From Acidobacteriota bacterium (lineage in GTDB: Bacteria; Acidobacteriota; Thermoanaerobaculia; Gp7-AA8), in the NCBI GenBank assembly GCA_016184115.1, contig JACPDH010000007.1, positions 1 through 52,215 on the forward strand: a stretch of DNA of 52,215 nucleotides. The letters run 5' to 3'. Both the position numbers and the translations under genes were made by a program. The notes beneath the pieces are model-generated. The model was not told the origin of the DNA. It did not search any database and saw only the letters and a list, made by a program, of their open reading frames with translations. Each line of letters begins with the position of its first letter. Within the stretch, counting starts at the first letter, position 1. Below are positions 1 through 16,349 of the stretch, piece after piece.

Positions 1-30
1 ACGGTGGCACCGCCGCCGGGGAAGCATCGG

Positions 31-105
31 GCGGGAGTAACTCAGGGGTAGAGTCACAGCCTTCCAAGCTGTTGGTCGCGGGTTCGAATCCCGTCTCCCG
101 CTCCA
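31..105 (+). tRNA. tRNA-Gly (anticodon TCC)
   Basis: Full cloverleaf with encoded CCA. The 7-bp acceptor stem GCGGGAG pairs with CTCCCGC at 95-101; discriminator T102 and CCA 103-105 follow. The anticodon stem ACAGC/GCTGT encloses loop CTTCCAA, so the anticodon is TCC (Gly). The T arm carries GGTTCGAATCC. It heads a tRNA pair upstream of rpmG, an arrangement common before secE-nusG. Confidence 0.95.
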
Positions 106-161
106 AACGTTGCACGTACAGGTGTCGCCGCCCCGGGGCGAACGGCATGAAACAGCAGCAA

Positions 162-236
162 GCCCTCGTAGCTCAGGGGTAGAGCACGTCCTTGGTAAGG
201 ACGGGGTCACGAGTTCAAATCTCGTCGAGGGCTCCA
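162..236 (+). tRNA. tRNA-Thr (anticodon GGT)
   Basis: Acceptor stem GCCCTCG pairs with CGAGGGC at 226-232, followed by T233 and encoded CCA. Anticodon stem GTCC/GGAC encloses TTGGTAA, giving anticodon GGT (Thr). T-loop GTTCAAATC is normal. It lies 56 nt after tRNA-Gly and is probably on the same transcript. Many bacteria have a tuf copy immediately downstream; here rpmG follows directly. Confidence 0.95.
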
Positions 237-309
237 GACTTCGGAAGACGACGCGGGGTCGCCTGAAGGTGGGCGACTCCGGATCGCAGTAAAGGCAATT
301 GGAGACGTT

Positions 310-468
310 ATGGCGGCGACGCGAGAGATCATCACGCTTCAGTGCACCGAGTGCAAGCGGCGCAATTACTCGACCACGAAGAACAAGAAAACGATGACCG
401 ATAAGGTCGAAAAGAAGAAGTTCTGCCGCCACGACCGTCGGCATACGGTTCATAAGGAAACGAAGTAG
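310..468 (+). CDS. rpmG: 50S ribosomal protein L33
   Basis: This 52-aa protein is a large-subunit component near the E site. The sequence has the L33 pattern: IITLQCTEC near the N-terminus, RNY, a Lys-rich middle and a HTVHKETK end. GGAG at 301-304 sits 5 nt before the ATG. Zinc-type L33 has two CxxC knuckles. Here the first (C12-TE-C15) is intact but the second reads C39-R-H-D, so the fourth cysteine is replaced by Asp; His41 or Asp42 might substitute, or zinc may be lost. It lies between tRNA-Thr and tRNA-Trp. Confidence 0.94.
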   Translation: MAATREIITLQCTECKRRNYSTTKNKKTMTDKVEKKKFCRHDRRHTVHKETK

Positions 469-488
469 CCGGTCGCGCAGGCGAGTGC

Positions 489-564
489 AGGCCAGTAGCT
501 CAATTGGCAGAGCACCGGTCTCCAAAACCGGGGGTTGGGGGTTCGAGTCCCTCCTGGCCTGCCA
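489..564 (+). tRNA. tRNA-Trp (anticodon CCA)
   Basis: Acceptor AGGCCAG pairs with CTGGCCT at 554-560; discriminator G561 and CCA 562-564 are encoded. Anticodon stem CCGGT/ACCGG with loop CTCCAAA gives anticodon CCA (Trp). Its place between rpmG and secE is conserved in many phyla and suggests a shared transcript with 3'-end processing. Confidence 0.96.
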
Positions 565-603
565 GGCGCGCACTACGGCGAGCACCGAGGAGAAGCTGAG
601 ACC

Positions 604-825
604 ATGGTTCCGGTCAAAGAGTGGGTTCCGCAGTTGAAGGTGTTCTGGCGCGAGACGAAGTCTGAGATGCAGAAGGTCTCGTGGCCGAGCCGCAAGGAAG
701 TGGTCGGAACGACGGGCGTCGTGCTCGGCGCGACTGTGTTCTTCGGCGTCTACCTGTGGGTTTGCGACGTCGCGTTCTACGAGACGATCAAGCTCCTGTT
801 CAGGCAGTTTGGAGTGAGCAGCTAA
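604..825 (+). CDS. secE: Preprotein translocase subunit SecE
   Basis: A 73-aa single-span SecE that clamps the SecY channel. Residues 13-33 form the amphipathic helix with the hallmark VSWPSRKEV, followed by one transmembrane helix (about 37-62). The start at 604 is preferred because GAGGAG lies at 587-592 and residue 1 then begins the conserved region; an upstream in-frame ATG at 535 falls inside tRNA-Trp. nusG follows directly and SecY is encoded at 33.8 kb. Confidence 0.95.
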   Translation: MVPVKEWVPQLKVFWRETKSEMQKVSWPSRKEVVGTTGVVLGATVFFGVYLWVCDVAFYETIKLLFRQFGVSS

Positions 826-1416
826 GTGACCATGACAGAGCCGGGCGTCAAGCAGTGGTACATCGTCCACACCTACTCCGGATTCGAGGAGCGGGTTAAG
901 GAGAATCTCGAGCAGCGAATCGACGCGCTGGGGATGCGCGACCGCTTTGGCGACGTGAGAATTCCGAAGGAAACCGTCGTCGAAATGCGCGGAGGCAAGA
1001 AGCGCGAGGTCGAGCGGAAGTTCTTCCCTGGATACATCCTCGTCGAGATGGAGATGGTCGATGACGCGTGGCATCTGGTCAAGAACACGCCGAAGGTGAC
1101 TGGCTTCGTCGGAACGGGTAAGAAGCCGACGCCGCTGACGCAGGAAGAAGTCGACTCGATTCTCAATCAGGTCGTCTCGACGCAGGAAAAGCCGAAGCCC
1201 AAGCACGTTTACGAGCACGGCGAGCATGTCCGCATCATCGACGGTCCGTTCTCGAACTTCACCGGCGTGGTCGAAGAGGTCAACGTCGACCGGGGCACAT
1301 TGAAGGTGATGGTCACAATCTTCGGCCGGTCGACACCGGTCGAGCTCGAGTTTCTGCAGGTGACCCGATTCGACCCGACCGATGAGGCGGCGTCGACCGG
1401 GGCAAAGAGTAGGTAA
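826..1416 (+). CDS. nusG: Transcription termination/antitermination factor NusG
   Basis: A 196-aa NusG that binds the RNA polymerase clamp and can link polymerase to Rho or to ribosomal S10. The NGN domain covers about residues 9-115 ([32 protein letters not shown]) and the KOW domain about 133-175 ([18 protein letters not shown]). GTG at 826 directly follows the secE stop; ATG at 832 is the alternative and removes only two residues. GGAG at 811-814 fits 826 better. Confidence 0.96.
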   Translation: MTMTEPGVKQWYIVHTYSGFEERVKENLEQRIDALGMRDRFGDVRIPKETVVEMRGGKKREVERKFFPGYILVEMEMVDDAWHLVKNTPKVTGFVGTGKKPTPLTQEEVDSILNQVVSTQEKPKPKHVYEHGEHVRIIDGPFSNFTGVVEEVNVDRGTLKVMVTIFGRSTPVELEFLQVTRFDPTDEAASTGAKSR

Positions 1417-1475
1417 GAAGAAATCGCCGGTGTCCGGGGGGGGTACCTCCGGCTCGGGCGCAGAAGGAAGCAACC

Positions 1476-1901
1476 ATGGCGAAGAAGATCACCGGATACG
1501 TCAAGCTGCAGATCCCCGCGGGGCAGGCGACACCCGCTCCGCCGGTCGGCCCAGCGCTCGGCCAGCAGGGCGTCAACATCATGGAATTCTGCAAGGCGTT
1601 CAACGCCCGCACGCAGAAGGATCAGGGGCTCATCATCCCGGTCGTGATCACGGTCTTTTCCGACCGTTCGTTCACGTTCATCACGAAGACTCCCCCTGCG
1701 GCGGTGCTACTGATGAAGGCTGCCGGCATTCCGAAGGGCTCGGGCGTGCCGAACAAGACCAAGGTCGGCAAGGTTACGAAGAAACAGGTCGAGGATATCG
1801 CAAAGACGAAAATGCCCGACCTGAACGCCGCGACGCTGGAAGCCGCGGTCCGCACTGTCGAGGGGACTGCCCGCTCGATGGGTCTCGAAGTCGAGGGTTA
1901 A
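1476..1901 (+). CDS. rplK: 50S ribosomal protein L11
   Basis: A 141-aa protein of the GTPase-associated stalk base, binding 23S rRNA with L10. The N-terminal domain ([20 protein letters not shown], then [19 protein letters not shown]) and the C-terminal rRNA-binding domain ([20 protein letters not shown]) are both complete at normal length. GAAGGAAG lies about 7 nt before the ATG. Expected to be co-transcribed with rplA, and classically repressed by L1 in that arrangement. Confidence 0.97.
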   Translation: MAKKITGYVKLQIPAGQATPAPPVGPALGQQGVNIMEFCKAFNARTQKDQGLIIPVVITVFSDRSFTFITKTPPAAVLLMKAAGIPKGSGVPNKTKVGKVTKKQVEDIAKTKMPDLNAATLEAAVRTVEGTARSMGLEVEG

Positions 1902-1991
1902 CCGGGAGGCGGCCGCCAGGCTGCAGCCCAAGTATTAACACGACGTAGGAGACGGGCCGCGAGGTCTGTCGTCTGCACTACGGAGGTGAAA

Positions 1992-2693
1992 TTGGCCAAA
2001 CACGGCAAGAAGTATCGTGCTGCGGTCGGGAAGGTGGAAGCGAAGCCGTATTCGCTCGACGCCGCGTTCGCTCTGCTCAAGCAGATCGCGTTCGCGAAGT
2101 TCGACGAAACGGTGGAGCTCGCCATGCTTCTCGGAGTCAATCCAAAGCACGCCGATCAGATGGTCCGCGGGACGACCGTACTTCCTCACGGAACCGGTCA
2201 GACCAAGCGGGTTGTCGTCATCGCATCGGGAGAAAAGGTTCGCGAAGCGCAGGAAGCGGGCGCGGACGTTGCCGGTGGCGACGAGCTCGTCGAGAAGATC
2301 CAGGGTGGCTGGGTCGACTACGACGCGGTCATCGCGACCCCGGATATGATGCGAGCGGTCGGCAAGCTAGGAAAAGTTCTCGGTCCTCGGGGGCTCATGC
2401 CCAACCCGAAGACCGGAACGGTCACTCCTGACGTCGCCAAGGCGATCCAGGAGATCAAGGCGGGTAAAGTCGAGTTCCGCGTCGACAAGACTGCCATCAT
2501 CCACGTTCCCGTCGGGAAGATCTCGTTTGACGCTCACAAACTTGCCGAGAACGCCGCTGCCCTCATCGGCGCGGTGCGCAAGGCGAAGCCGGCGGCGGCG
2601 AAGGGGCGCTATGTGCGCAGCATCTTCGTCTCGTCGACGATGAGCCCTTCGATTCAGATCGATGCCGCGGTTGCTGATGTGAAGGCGGAGTAG
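1992..2693 (+). CDS. rplA: 50S ribosomal protein L1
   Basis: A 233-aa L1, the mobile stalk protein at the E site and, in known systems, a translational repressor of its own operon. The motifs [25 protein letters not shown] and the end region [11 protein letters not shown] are typical. I choose TTG at 1992: GGAGG at 1982-1986 is then 5 nt upstream and the protein starts at the family's usual MAKHGKK. A GTG at 1986 would lie inside the Shine-Dalgarno sequence. Confidence 0.95.
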   Translation: MAKHGKKYRAAVGKVEAKPYSLDAAFALLKQIAFAKFDETVELAMLLGVNPKHADQMVRGTTVLPHGTGQTKRVVVIASGEKVREAQEAGADVAGGDELVEKIQGGWVDYDAVIATPDMMRAVGKLGKVLGPRGLMPNPKTGTVTPDVAKAIQEIKAGKVEFRVDKTAIIHVPVGKISFDAHKLAENAAALIGAVRKAKPAAAKGRYVRSIFVSSTMSPSIQIDAAVADVKAE

Positions 2694-2703
2694 GAGGCGA
2701 CCG

Positions 2704-3222
2704 ATGAATCGAACTGAAAAGACAGAGGTCGTCACCGAGCTCCAGCAGGCCATGGGCGGCGCGACGAACGCGTTCCTCGTGGACTTCACCGGGATCACGG
2801 TTCCGCAGGTCACAGAGCTGCGTCGCCAGGTTCGCGAGACGAAGTCGAGCTATGTCGTTGTAAAGAACACGCTCGCCCTGATCGCGATCAAGAACTCTCC
2901 GCTCGAAGGTCTCAGCGATAAATTCGCTGGCCAGACCGCGGTGGTCTATAACGATACCGATCCGGTCGCTCTCGCCAAGGCGCTCAAGAAGTTCGCCAAG
3001 GACGTGCCGGCCGTGAAGTTCAAGGGCGCGCTGCTCGACGGGAAGGTCGTTCCGGCCAACCAGATCGATGCAATCGCCGAGCTCCCCTCGCGCGAAGTCC
3101 TCATCTCGAGGCTTCTGTTTGTGCTCCAGTCGCCGATGCGGAACCTCGCCGTCGTGCTGGGCGCGAACATCAAGAATCTCGCCGTTGTGCTTGACCAGGT
3201 CGGCAAGCAGAAGGCCGAGTAA
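2704..3222 (+). CDS. rplJ: 50S ribosomal protein L10
   Basis: A 172-aa L10 that anchors L7/L12 dimers on the stalk. The N-terminal RNA-binding domain shows VVTELQQAM, FLVDFTGITVPQVTELRR and VVKNTLALIAI; the C-terminal helix (about 140-172) binds L12. Only 10 nt separate it from rplA, so there is no room for the long L10-responsive leader known from enterobacteria unless it lies within rplA. Confidence 0.97.
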   Translation: MNRTEKTEVVTELQQAMGGATNAFLVDFTGITVPQVTELRRQVRETKSSYVVVKNTLALIAIKNSPLEGLSDKFAGQTAVVYNDTDPVALAKALKKFAKDVPAVKFKGALLDGKVVPANQIDAIAELPSREVLISRLLFVLQSPMRNLAVVLGANIKNLAVVLDQVGKQKAE

Positions 3223-3297
3223 ACAGAACCAAATTACTGCGGGGACGCGTCTCCGCGATGAAATCGAACGAGTTTCAATCTTCGGAGGAATCAAGAA

Positions 3298-3678
3298 ATG
3301 GCCATGACCACTGAGCAGTTCGTCCAGGAAATCGAGACGATGTCGGTTCTCGACCTCAACTCCCTCGTCAAGGCGATCGAAGAGAAGTTTGGCGTGTCCG
3401 CCGCTTCCGCGGCGCCGATGATGATGGCTGCCGCTCCGGCCGCCGCCGCCGCGCCTGCCGAGGAGCAGACGGAGTTCACCGTCGTCCTCAGCGAAGTTGG
3501 CGACAAGAAGATCAATGTGATCAAGGCCGTCCGCGAAGTCACGAGCCTGGGCCTGAAGGAAGCCAAGGATCTGGTCGAGGGCGCCCCTGGAACGATCAAG
3601 GAAGGCGTCTCGAAGGATGAGGCCGCGAAGATCAAGAAGGTCTTCGAAGAGGCCGGCGCCAAGGTCACCATCAAGTAA
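3298..3678 (+). CDS. rplL: 50S ribosomal protein L7/L12
   Basis: A 126-aa stalk protein that recruits translational GTPases. It has an N-terminal dimerisation domain (about 1-36), an Ala/Met-rich hinge (about 40-57) and the conserved C-terminal domain with [20 protein letters not shown] and [15 protein letters not shown]-like sequence. GGAGG at 3284-3288 precedes the ATG by 9 nt. A 379-nt structured spacer separates it from rpoB. Confidence 0.97.
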   Translation: MAMTTEQFVQEIETMSVLDLNSLVKAIEEKFGVSAASAAPMMMAAAPAAAAAPAEEQTEFTVVLSEVGDKKINVIKAVREVTSLGLKEAKDLVEGAPGTIKEGVSKDEAAKIKKVFEEAGAKVTIK

Positions 3679-3695
3679 CCTGGTTGTGTCTCGCC

Positions 3696-3722
3696 GGGGC
3701 GCGCCGTAACCTGGCGCGCCCC
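3696..3722 (+). terminator. Hairpin after rplL (attenuator-like)
   Basis: A perfect 10-bp stem GGGGCGCGCC (3696-3705) / GGCGCGCCCC (3713-3722) with a 7-nt loop, 18 nt after the rplL stop. No T-run follows, so it is not a textbook intrinsic terminator. Partial termination or an RNA-processing site between rplL and rpoB is known in E. coli, and this could play the same role. Confidence 0.5.
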
Positions 3723-3750
3723 GCGCGAGTCCTACCCAGGAGAGAGTGCC

Positions 3751-3813
3751 GAGTGCAGAATGCCGTGCCCGGAGCCCCGCGTGGCGGGACGCCGGTCAGC
3801 GCATTCTGCACTC
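3751..3813. repeat. 13-bp inverted repeat in the rplL-rpoB spacer
   Basis: GAGTGCAGAATGC (3751-3763) and GCATTCTGCACTC (3801-3813) are perfect inverted copies around a 37-nt centre. The long arms resemble a dispersed intergenic palindrome rather than a terminator, and no coding frame is plausible here. No second copy was noticed in the window. Whether it recurs in the genome cannot be seen. Confidence 0.55.
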
Positions 3814-3835
3814 CGCAGTCCCGAAGACTGGATCA

Positions 3836-3860
3836 GGAGAGGGGGGGAGCGGCCCTCTCC
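3836..3860 (+). other. Third hairpin in the rplL-rpoB spacer
   Basis: GGAGAGGG (3836-3843) pairs with CCCTCTCC (3853-3860) across a 9-nt loop. With the structures at 3696-3722 and 3751-3813 it makes the first half of the 379-nt spacer (3679-4057) highly structured. The remaining stretch 3861-4040 shows no convincing promoter and no gene. Confidence 0.4.
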
Positions 3861-4057
3861 ACGATCACGAATCCCGCGAATCACGCGCCGCGTTGCCTGC
3901 GGCCGCCTCGCAAGCTGTTCGTGTTTGCCCATGCAGACTGCGAGTCGACCGGCCCTGGAAACCGCACTGATGTACGCGGGCCGAAGCCTGCCGCCCCGCC
4001 CTGCCTCTGTCGTTGCCTTTGCCCCGTCCAACCAACACGGAAGGAGTTAGCGATCTC

Positions 4058-8335
<4,278 letters not shown>

Positions 8336-8365
8336 CTGGACGACGAGTCGGATAGGAGGCACACA

Positions 8366-12544
<4,179 letters not shown>

Positions 12545-12564
12545 GGCGAACCGAAAGTGAAACC

Positions 12565-12594
12565 AACCGGCGGGTCGCAAGGCCCGCCGGTTTT
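12565..12594 (+). terminator. Intrinsic terminator of the rpoBC operon
   Basis: Stem AACCGGCGGG (12565-12574) / CCCGCCGGTT (12583-12592) with an 8-nt loop, ending in TTTT. It begins 20 nt after the rpoC stop and lies just before the end of the convergent gene at 12600, so it may serve both strands. Confidence 0.85.
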
Positions 12595-12599
12595 CGCGT

Positions 12600-14519
12600 T
12601 TAGTGGGGAACGACTTCGAATAGCTCGACTGTCAGCCCTTGGATCGCGGGGAGCGGAGTCGCATCTGCGTCGATGGAAAAGGAAGAGACGTCGTTTGTGG
12701 GCTCGAGCTCCCCGCGCAGCATCTGTTCGAGCGAATCGGTGTTCGCGAGGTAAGGTGACACGAGGAAGCCTGCTTCTCCACCTCCAGGCACGTAGCGCTT
12801 CTCGATCTCGCCCCCGGCGCGGAGTACCACCCGAATCCGAAGCGACGGCGAATGGTAGAGGGCCGACGCTACCGATCTGGCCATGCCTCGATGAACGTGA
12901 ATCCTCGCCCAGATCATTGAGGAGTGGGGCACAAGCGACGCAAGGTCGATCGCTTCACCTGGACGCAGATCGACGGACGCGATCGGTTCGAGCTGGAGCG
13001 TTCGCAGTTCGCGCTGGCGCAACAGAACGATCGCGCCTTTCACCCGACCAGCGGGTGCATACGAGGAGAGAATCTCGAGAAGTGACGGGCCTAAGTCGAG
13101 TGACGGGAATCGATTGTCGATCGTGTCGAGCCTGACGACGAGATTGCGTGGGGCGTTCACGCCGCGCAGATGTTCTGCCTGGAGCATCGCGAGACGCGGG
13201 GTGTAGGCGCCCACGTATCCCATCACGACGGGATTCGGACGCGGCATCAGCCCGAGCGCCCACGGCATCGTCGATCCGTTAGGCATGTAGTCGATCGTCC
13301 CTTCAAGGGCCGGCAGGTCCGAATGAGCCTTCACGGAGGCAAGGTTCGTGCGATGCTGTCGCTCCAGACGGCTCGGGTCGGTGAGTGTCTGCGCGAACCC
13401 GGAAGCCTGCGCGCGAATCGTGCGTAATGGCTGCACAAGCTCTTCGGACGTTGTGGCGCCGAGCGATGCGAGTGAAATTGTCCAGGCGGTGATCGCGAGC
13501 ACGACCGCCGTGCCGGTCGCAAGCTTGAGCCTTCTTCCCATCTTTCGCTCGATGGCGGTGATGAAGATCGCGGCCGCGACCAGAGTCACTGCCGCGCTCA
13601 GCACGTGCTCGTCCTGCCTGACAACCGCGGTCTTCAGAACGAGCGAGAGAAAGAACGCCATGCCGAAAAGCGCCGCGACCTGCTCGGGTGTGCGCGCGAG
13701 GAACGCTTGAGTCGCCGTGGCGGCAAGAAGCAGCAGCCCCGCCGCGAGCACGAATCCGACGGCATCCTGCGCGACCGATTGGAGCGACATCGCGTCGGTG
13801 TAGCCGCGCGTGTAGTCGATCGATCCGGAAAGAAACGCTGGAAGGTCCCCTAGTCGCTGGCCACATGCGGTCCAAAGCACGAGGAATGCGGCGCCGAATG
13901 CAATGCCCACATACGGAACCCGGCGCCGTGCGAGATCGACTGCGGTCGAAACTGCGATCACTCCGCCTGCGCCGATGAGGTAGTTGAATTTTCCCAGGGC
14001 TGCGATCGCTAACGCGAATCCGAGCAGAAGAGCTACGGCCCATCCCAGCGGCTCGCGTCCGCGCGCGAATCCGAGCAGTGGGACGAAGGCGATCAGGAGA
14101 TTGAAAACCGGCTCGGTACCGACCTGGTGGAGTTGGGACGTCGCGACGCCCGCCGCAAGAAGCGTAAGTGCTGTGGCCTGGAATCGCCCGAAGCCGCTGT
14201 GCGCCAGCAGTGCCATACTCGAGACGATGAATGCGGTCGCGACCGCGCAGGAACCGGCGAGGAGCCACCCGTAGGTTCCCGGGAAGTAGACGCGAATCGG
14301 CACGACTCCGAGCGGACCATATCCGAACACAGTATCCACCCCGAAGCGCCGCCCCTCGGCTAGGTCGGCGACGATCCGTGTCGTCCAGCCGCTCGTCTCT
14401 TCGGGTGGCCAGAACACCGGCTCAAAAGGAACGAGGAGCAATACGGTGATCGCGATCGCAAGGACGCTGATCGTGTGGCTCGCCACTGCTCTCCCGCGGC
14501 TCGTCGTTCGTTCCTCCAT
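12600..14519 (-). CDS. Polytopic membrane protein, possible GT-C glycosyltransferase
   Basis: A 639-aa protein with an N-terminal membrane anchor (about 15-33), many further hydrophobic segments to about residue 365, then a soluble C-terminal part of about 270 residues. The first outer loop carries acidic residues (PPEETSGW) and the motif FGYGPLGVVP, reminiscent of uncharacterised GT-C-like proteins. No family can be assigned with certainty. It is transcribed away from the three similar genes at 14.65-19.54 kb, sharing a 132-nt divergent spacer. GGGAG lies about 13 nt upstream of the ATG, a weak ribosome site. Confidence 0.75.
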   Translation of the reverse strand: MEERTTSRGRAVASHTISVLAIAITVLLLVPFEPVFWPPEETSGWTTRIVADLAEGRRFGVDTVFGYGPLGVVPIRVYFPGTYGWLLAGSCAVATAFIVSSMALLAHSGFGRFQATALTLLAAGVATSQLHQVGTEPVFNLLIAFVPLLGFARGREPLGWAVALLLGFALAIAALGKFNYLIGAGGVIAVSTAVDLARRRVPYVGIAFGAAFLVLWTACGQRLGDLPAFLSGSIDYTRGYTDAMSLQSVAQDAVGFVLAAGLLLLAATATQAFLARTPEQVAALFGMAFFLSLVLKTAVVRQDEHVLSAAVTLVAAAIFITAIERKMGRRLKLATGTAVVLAITAWTISLASLGATTSEELVQPLRTIRAQASGFAQTLTDPSRLERQHRTNLASVKAHSDLPALEGTIDYMPNGSTMPWALGLMPRPNPVVMGYVGAYTPRLAMLQAEHLRGVNAPRNLVVRLDTIDNRFPSLDLGPSLLEILSSYAPAGRVKGAIVLLRQRELRTLQLEPIASVDLRPGEAIDLASLVPHSSMIWARIHVHRGMARSVASALYHSPSLRIRVVLRAGGEIEKRYVPGGGEAGFLVSPYLANTDSLEQMLRGELEPTNDVSSFSIDADATPLPAIQGLTVELFEVVPH

Positions 14520-14639
14520 CGTATTCAGTCACTCCCGATCGGGGGCATTTGGCGCCGGACCGCGGTCGAGGCCACAGTAGCGCCCACAGATGGTAGCGCC
14601 CTTTCTTGACTCTCTCTGCGATTCGGCGGCCTGAACTCG

Positions 14640-14651
14640 TACACTTGCCGC
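14640..14651 (+). promoter_or_regulatory. Putative leaderless promoter -10 element
   Basis: TACACT (14640-14645) matches 4 of 6 positions of the -10 consensus and ends 6 nt before the ATG at 14652, so transcription would start at or near the first codon. No Shine-Dalgarno sequence precedes that ATG. No good -35 hexamer is found at 16-18 bp; TTGACT at 14606-14611 is too far away. Confidence 0.35.
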
Positions 14652-16349
14652 ATGTTGGCCGATTCGATGGAAGCGCAAGGCGCGTGGGGTGCCGAGGTAC
14701 CGCGCAGCGGGATGACCAAACGGGATCTCCGCGCCGTCGCCCTGATCGTCGTGCTGTGGACCGCGATGCAGCTCCCTTTCGTCTCTTCGGCGTATCGCGT
14801 CGATGAGCCGAACATCATCCGGATTGCCGAGCGGGCCGCAGCGGCGCCAGCCGACCCCTACGGCTTTTATCTCAACTGGAACGGTATTGAGGAGGAGGCG
14901 TTCCACATCCTCGCGAATCCGCCGCTGGTGCCTTACTGGCTCGCGGTCTGGGGTACGACGCTCAGTTGGAGTGAATCGGTTCTCCATCTCTCAATGTTGC
15001 CGTTCTCGATCATCGCGATCGTCGCGTTCGCCGCCCTCGCGGCCGAGTATGCCGTGCGGCCAGCTCTGGCGGCGATTCTGCTGATCGCATCCCCGGGGTT
15101 CTTCCTCGGCAGTCAGGTCGTGATGCCTGACGTTGCGATGCTCGGGTTCTTTCTCGCGGCACTCGCGTGCGCGGTCAGATACATGCGAACCGGAAGCGCA
15201 TGGCTGATCTGGGCGGGGTTTGCCGCAGGCGCACTCACCCCTCTGGCCAAATACAACGGAGCCCTGCTCGGGCCGCTGCTCGCCCTGCTCTGGCTCGTGG
15301 GGCGGGGGAGGCGAACAGGGCTATTCGTGATCGCGAGTGGCCCGGTAGTCGGACTTGGCCTCTGGAGCCTCGGGAGCCTGATGATCTACGGTCGCGCACA
15401 CGTCCAGGCGATCGCGGAGTTTGAGAGCGGGGGGACGGTCGTCATTCTCAGCGCGATTCTCGGCTATTTCGCCTTTGGCGCGCTTCCACTGGTGCTTGCG
15501 CCATCGTCGGCGCCACGTCCGCTGACGCCGCACATCTTGAACGCAGTCACCATTCTTCTCGCTGCGCTGATGGGTGTCTGCATGTACGCGGTGTTCCCGG
15601 TCGGGCCGTGGGCGTCCGCGGGCTTTGGGCTGAGTGCGGGAATCACGTTTCGGTTCATGCTCATCATCGCGGCGGTTGGTTGGCAATGCATCGACGCGCG
15701 AGATGTGATGTCGGGTCTTCTCATTGTCTGGATCGTCCTGGTCTTCTGGTTCCAGTTCGGACTGCTCTTCTCCTCGGTCCGGTATTTGCTGCCGATCGTG
15801 CCGCCCGTCGTTATCCTTGTGTTGAAGCACGCACTTGTTCGCGTCGAGGCCGGCTGGTTCCGTCCCGCGCTCGTCGCGAGCCTCGCGCTGACGCTTTCAG
15901 TCGCAATCGGTGACGCGCGAGCCGCGAATCTATACCGCCAGTTCGTTGTCGATCGCGTTATCCCGGCGAAAGAGAAGATCGCGGGGCGTTTCCTGTTTGA
16001 CGGGCACTGGGGTTTCCAGTACTACATGGAACGAGAAGGGGCGCGGTGCCTTAACTTCTTCAGCCAGCCGAAGCTCCGCGACGGCGATGTCATCTTCATA
16101 GCGAGAACGCCGTTCCCTTCCTACCAGCATCTGCCGTCGACACGCGCGCTCTCGGTCGAAACGGAGGAGATTGCGCGGTCGCCGGAATGGCCGGTGAGAA
16201 CGATCGACTGCAGCGCCTTCGCGAACTTCTACGGGCCTGGGGTTCGGGAGTGTAAGGGCCCGGTGCTGCCATTCGGCTTCTCCATGAAGGCGCGCGATGA
16301 ATTTGCCATACTCTCAGTTAGGCTAAGGGAAGAGTCAGGCGCGCCGTGA
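14652..16349 (+). CDS. GT-C (GT39/ArnT-like) membrane glycosyltransferase
   Basis: A 565-aa polytopic protein. After the first transmembrane helix (about 26-41) comes YRVDEPNIIRIAE, an Asp-Glu pair where PMT/ArnT enzymes have their catalytic acid, then NPPLVPYW, a typical loop motif. About ten helices follow and the last 140 residues are largely soluble. Such enzymes transfer sugars from polyprenyl-phosphate donors at the outer face of the membrane; donor and acceptor are unknown here. Starts at 14652, 14667 and 14712 are possible. It overlaps the next gene by 4 nt. Confidence 0.8.
   Translation: MLADSMEAQGAWGAEVPRSGMTKRDLRAVALIVVLWTAMQLPFVSSAYRVDEPNIIRIAERAAAAPADPYGFYLNWNGIEEEAFHILANPPLVPYWLAVWGTTLSWSESVLHLSMLPFSIIAIVAFAALAAEYAVRPALAAILLIASPGFFLGSQVVMPDVAMLGFFLAALACAVRYMRTGSAWLIWAGFAAGALTPLAKYNGALLGPLLALLWLVGRGRRTGLFVIASGPVVGLGLWSLGSLMIYGRAHVQAIAEFESGGTVVILSAILGYFAFGALPLVLAPSSAPRPLTPHILNAVTILLAALMGVCMYAVFPVGPWASAGFGLSAGITFRFMLIIAAVGWQCIDARDVMSGLLIVWIVLVFWFQFGLLFSSVRYLLPIVPPVVILVLKHALVRVEAGWFRPALVASLALTLSVAIGDARAANLYRQFVVDRVIPAKEKIAGRFLFDGHWGFQYYMEREGARCLNFFSQPKLRDGDVIFIARTPFPSYQHLPSTRALSVETEEIARSPEWPVRTIDCSAFANFYGPGVRECKGPVLPFGFSMKARDEFAILSVRLREESGAP

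Noticed and set aside
1-30. End of an upstream gene or tRNA at the left edge
   Set aside because: Thirty bases are too few to identify anything.
14606-14611. TTGACT as a -35 box for the GT-C gene
   Set aside because: The only -10-like hexamer is 28 bp downstream, too far for a sigma-70 type promoter.
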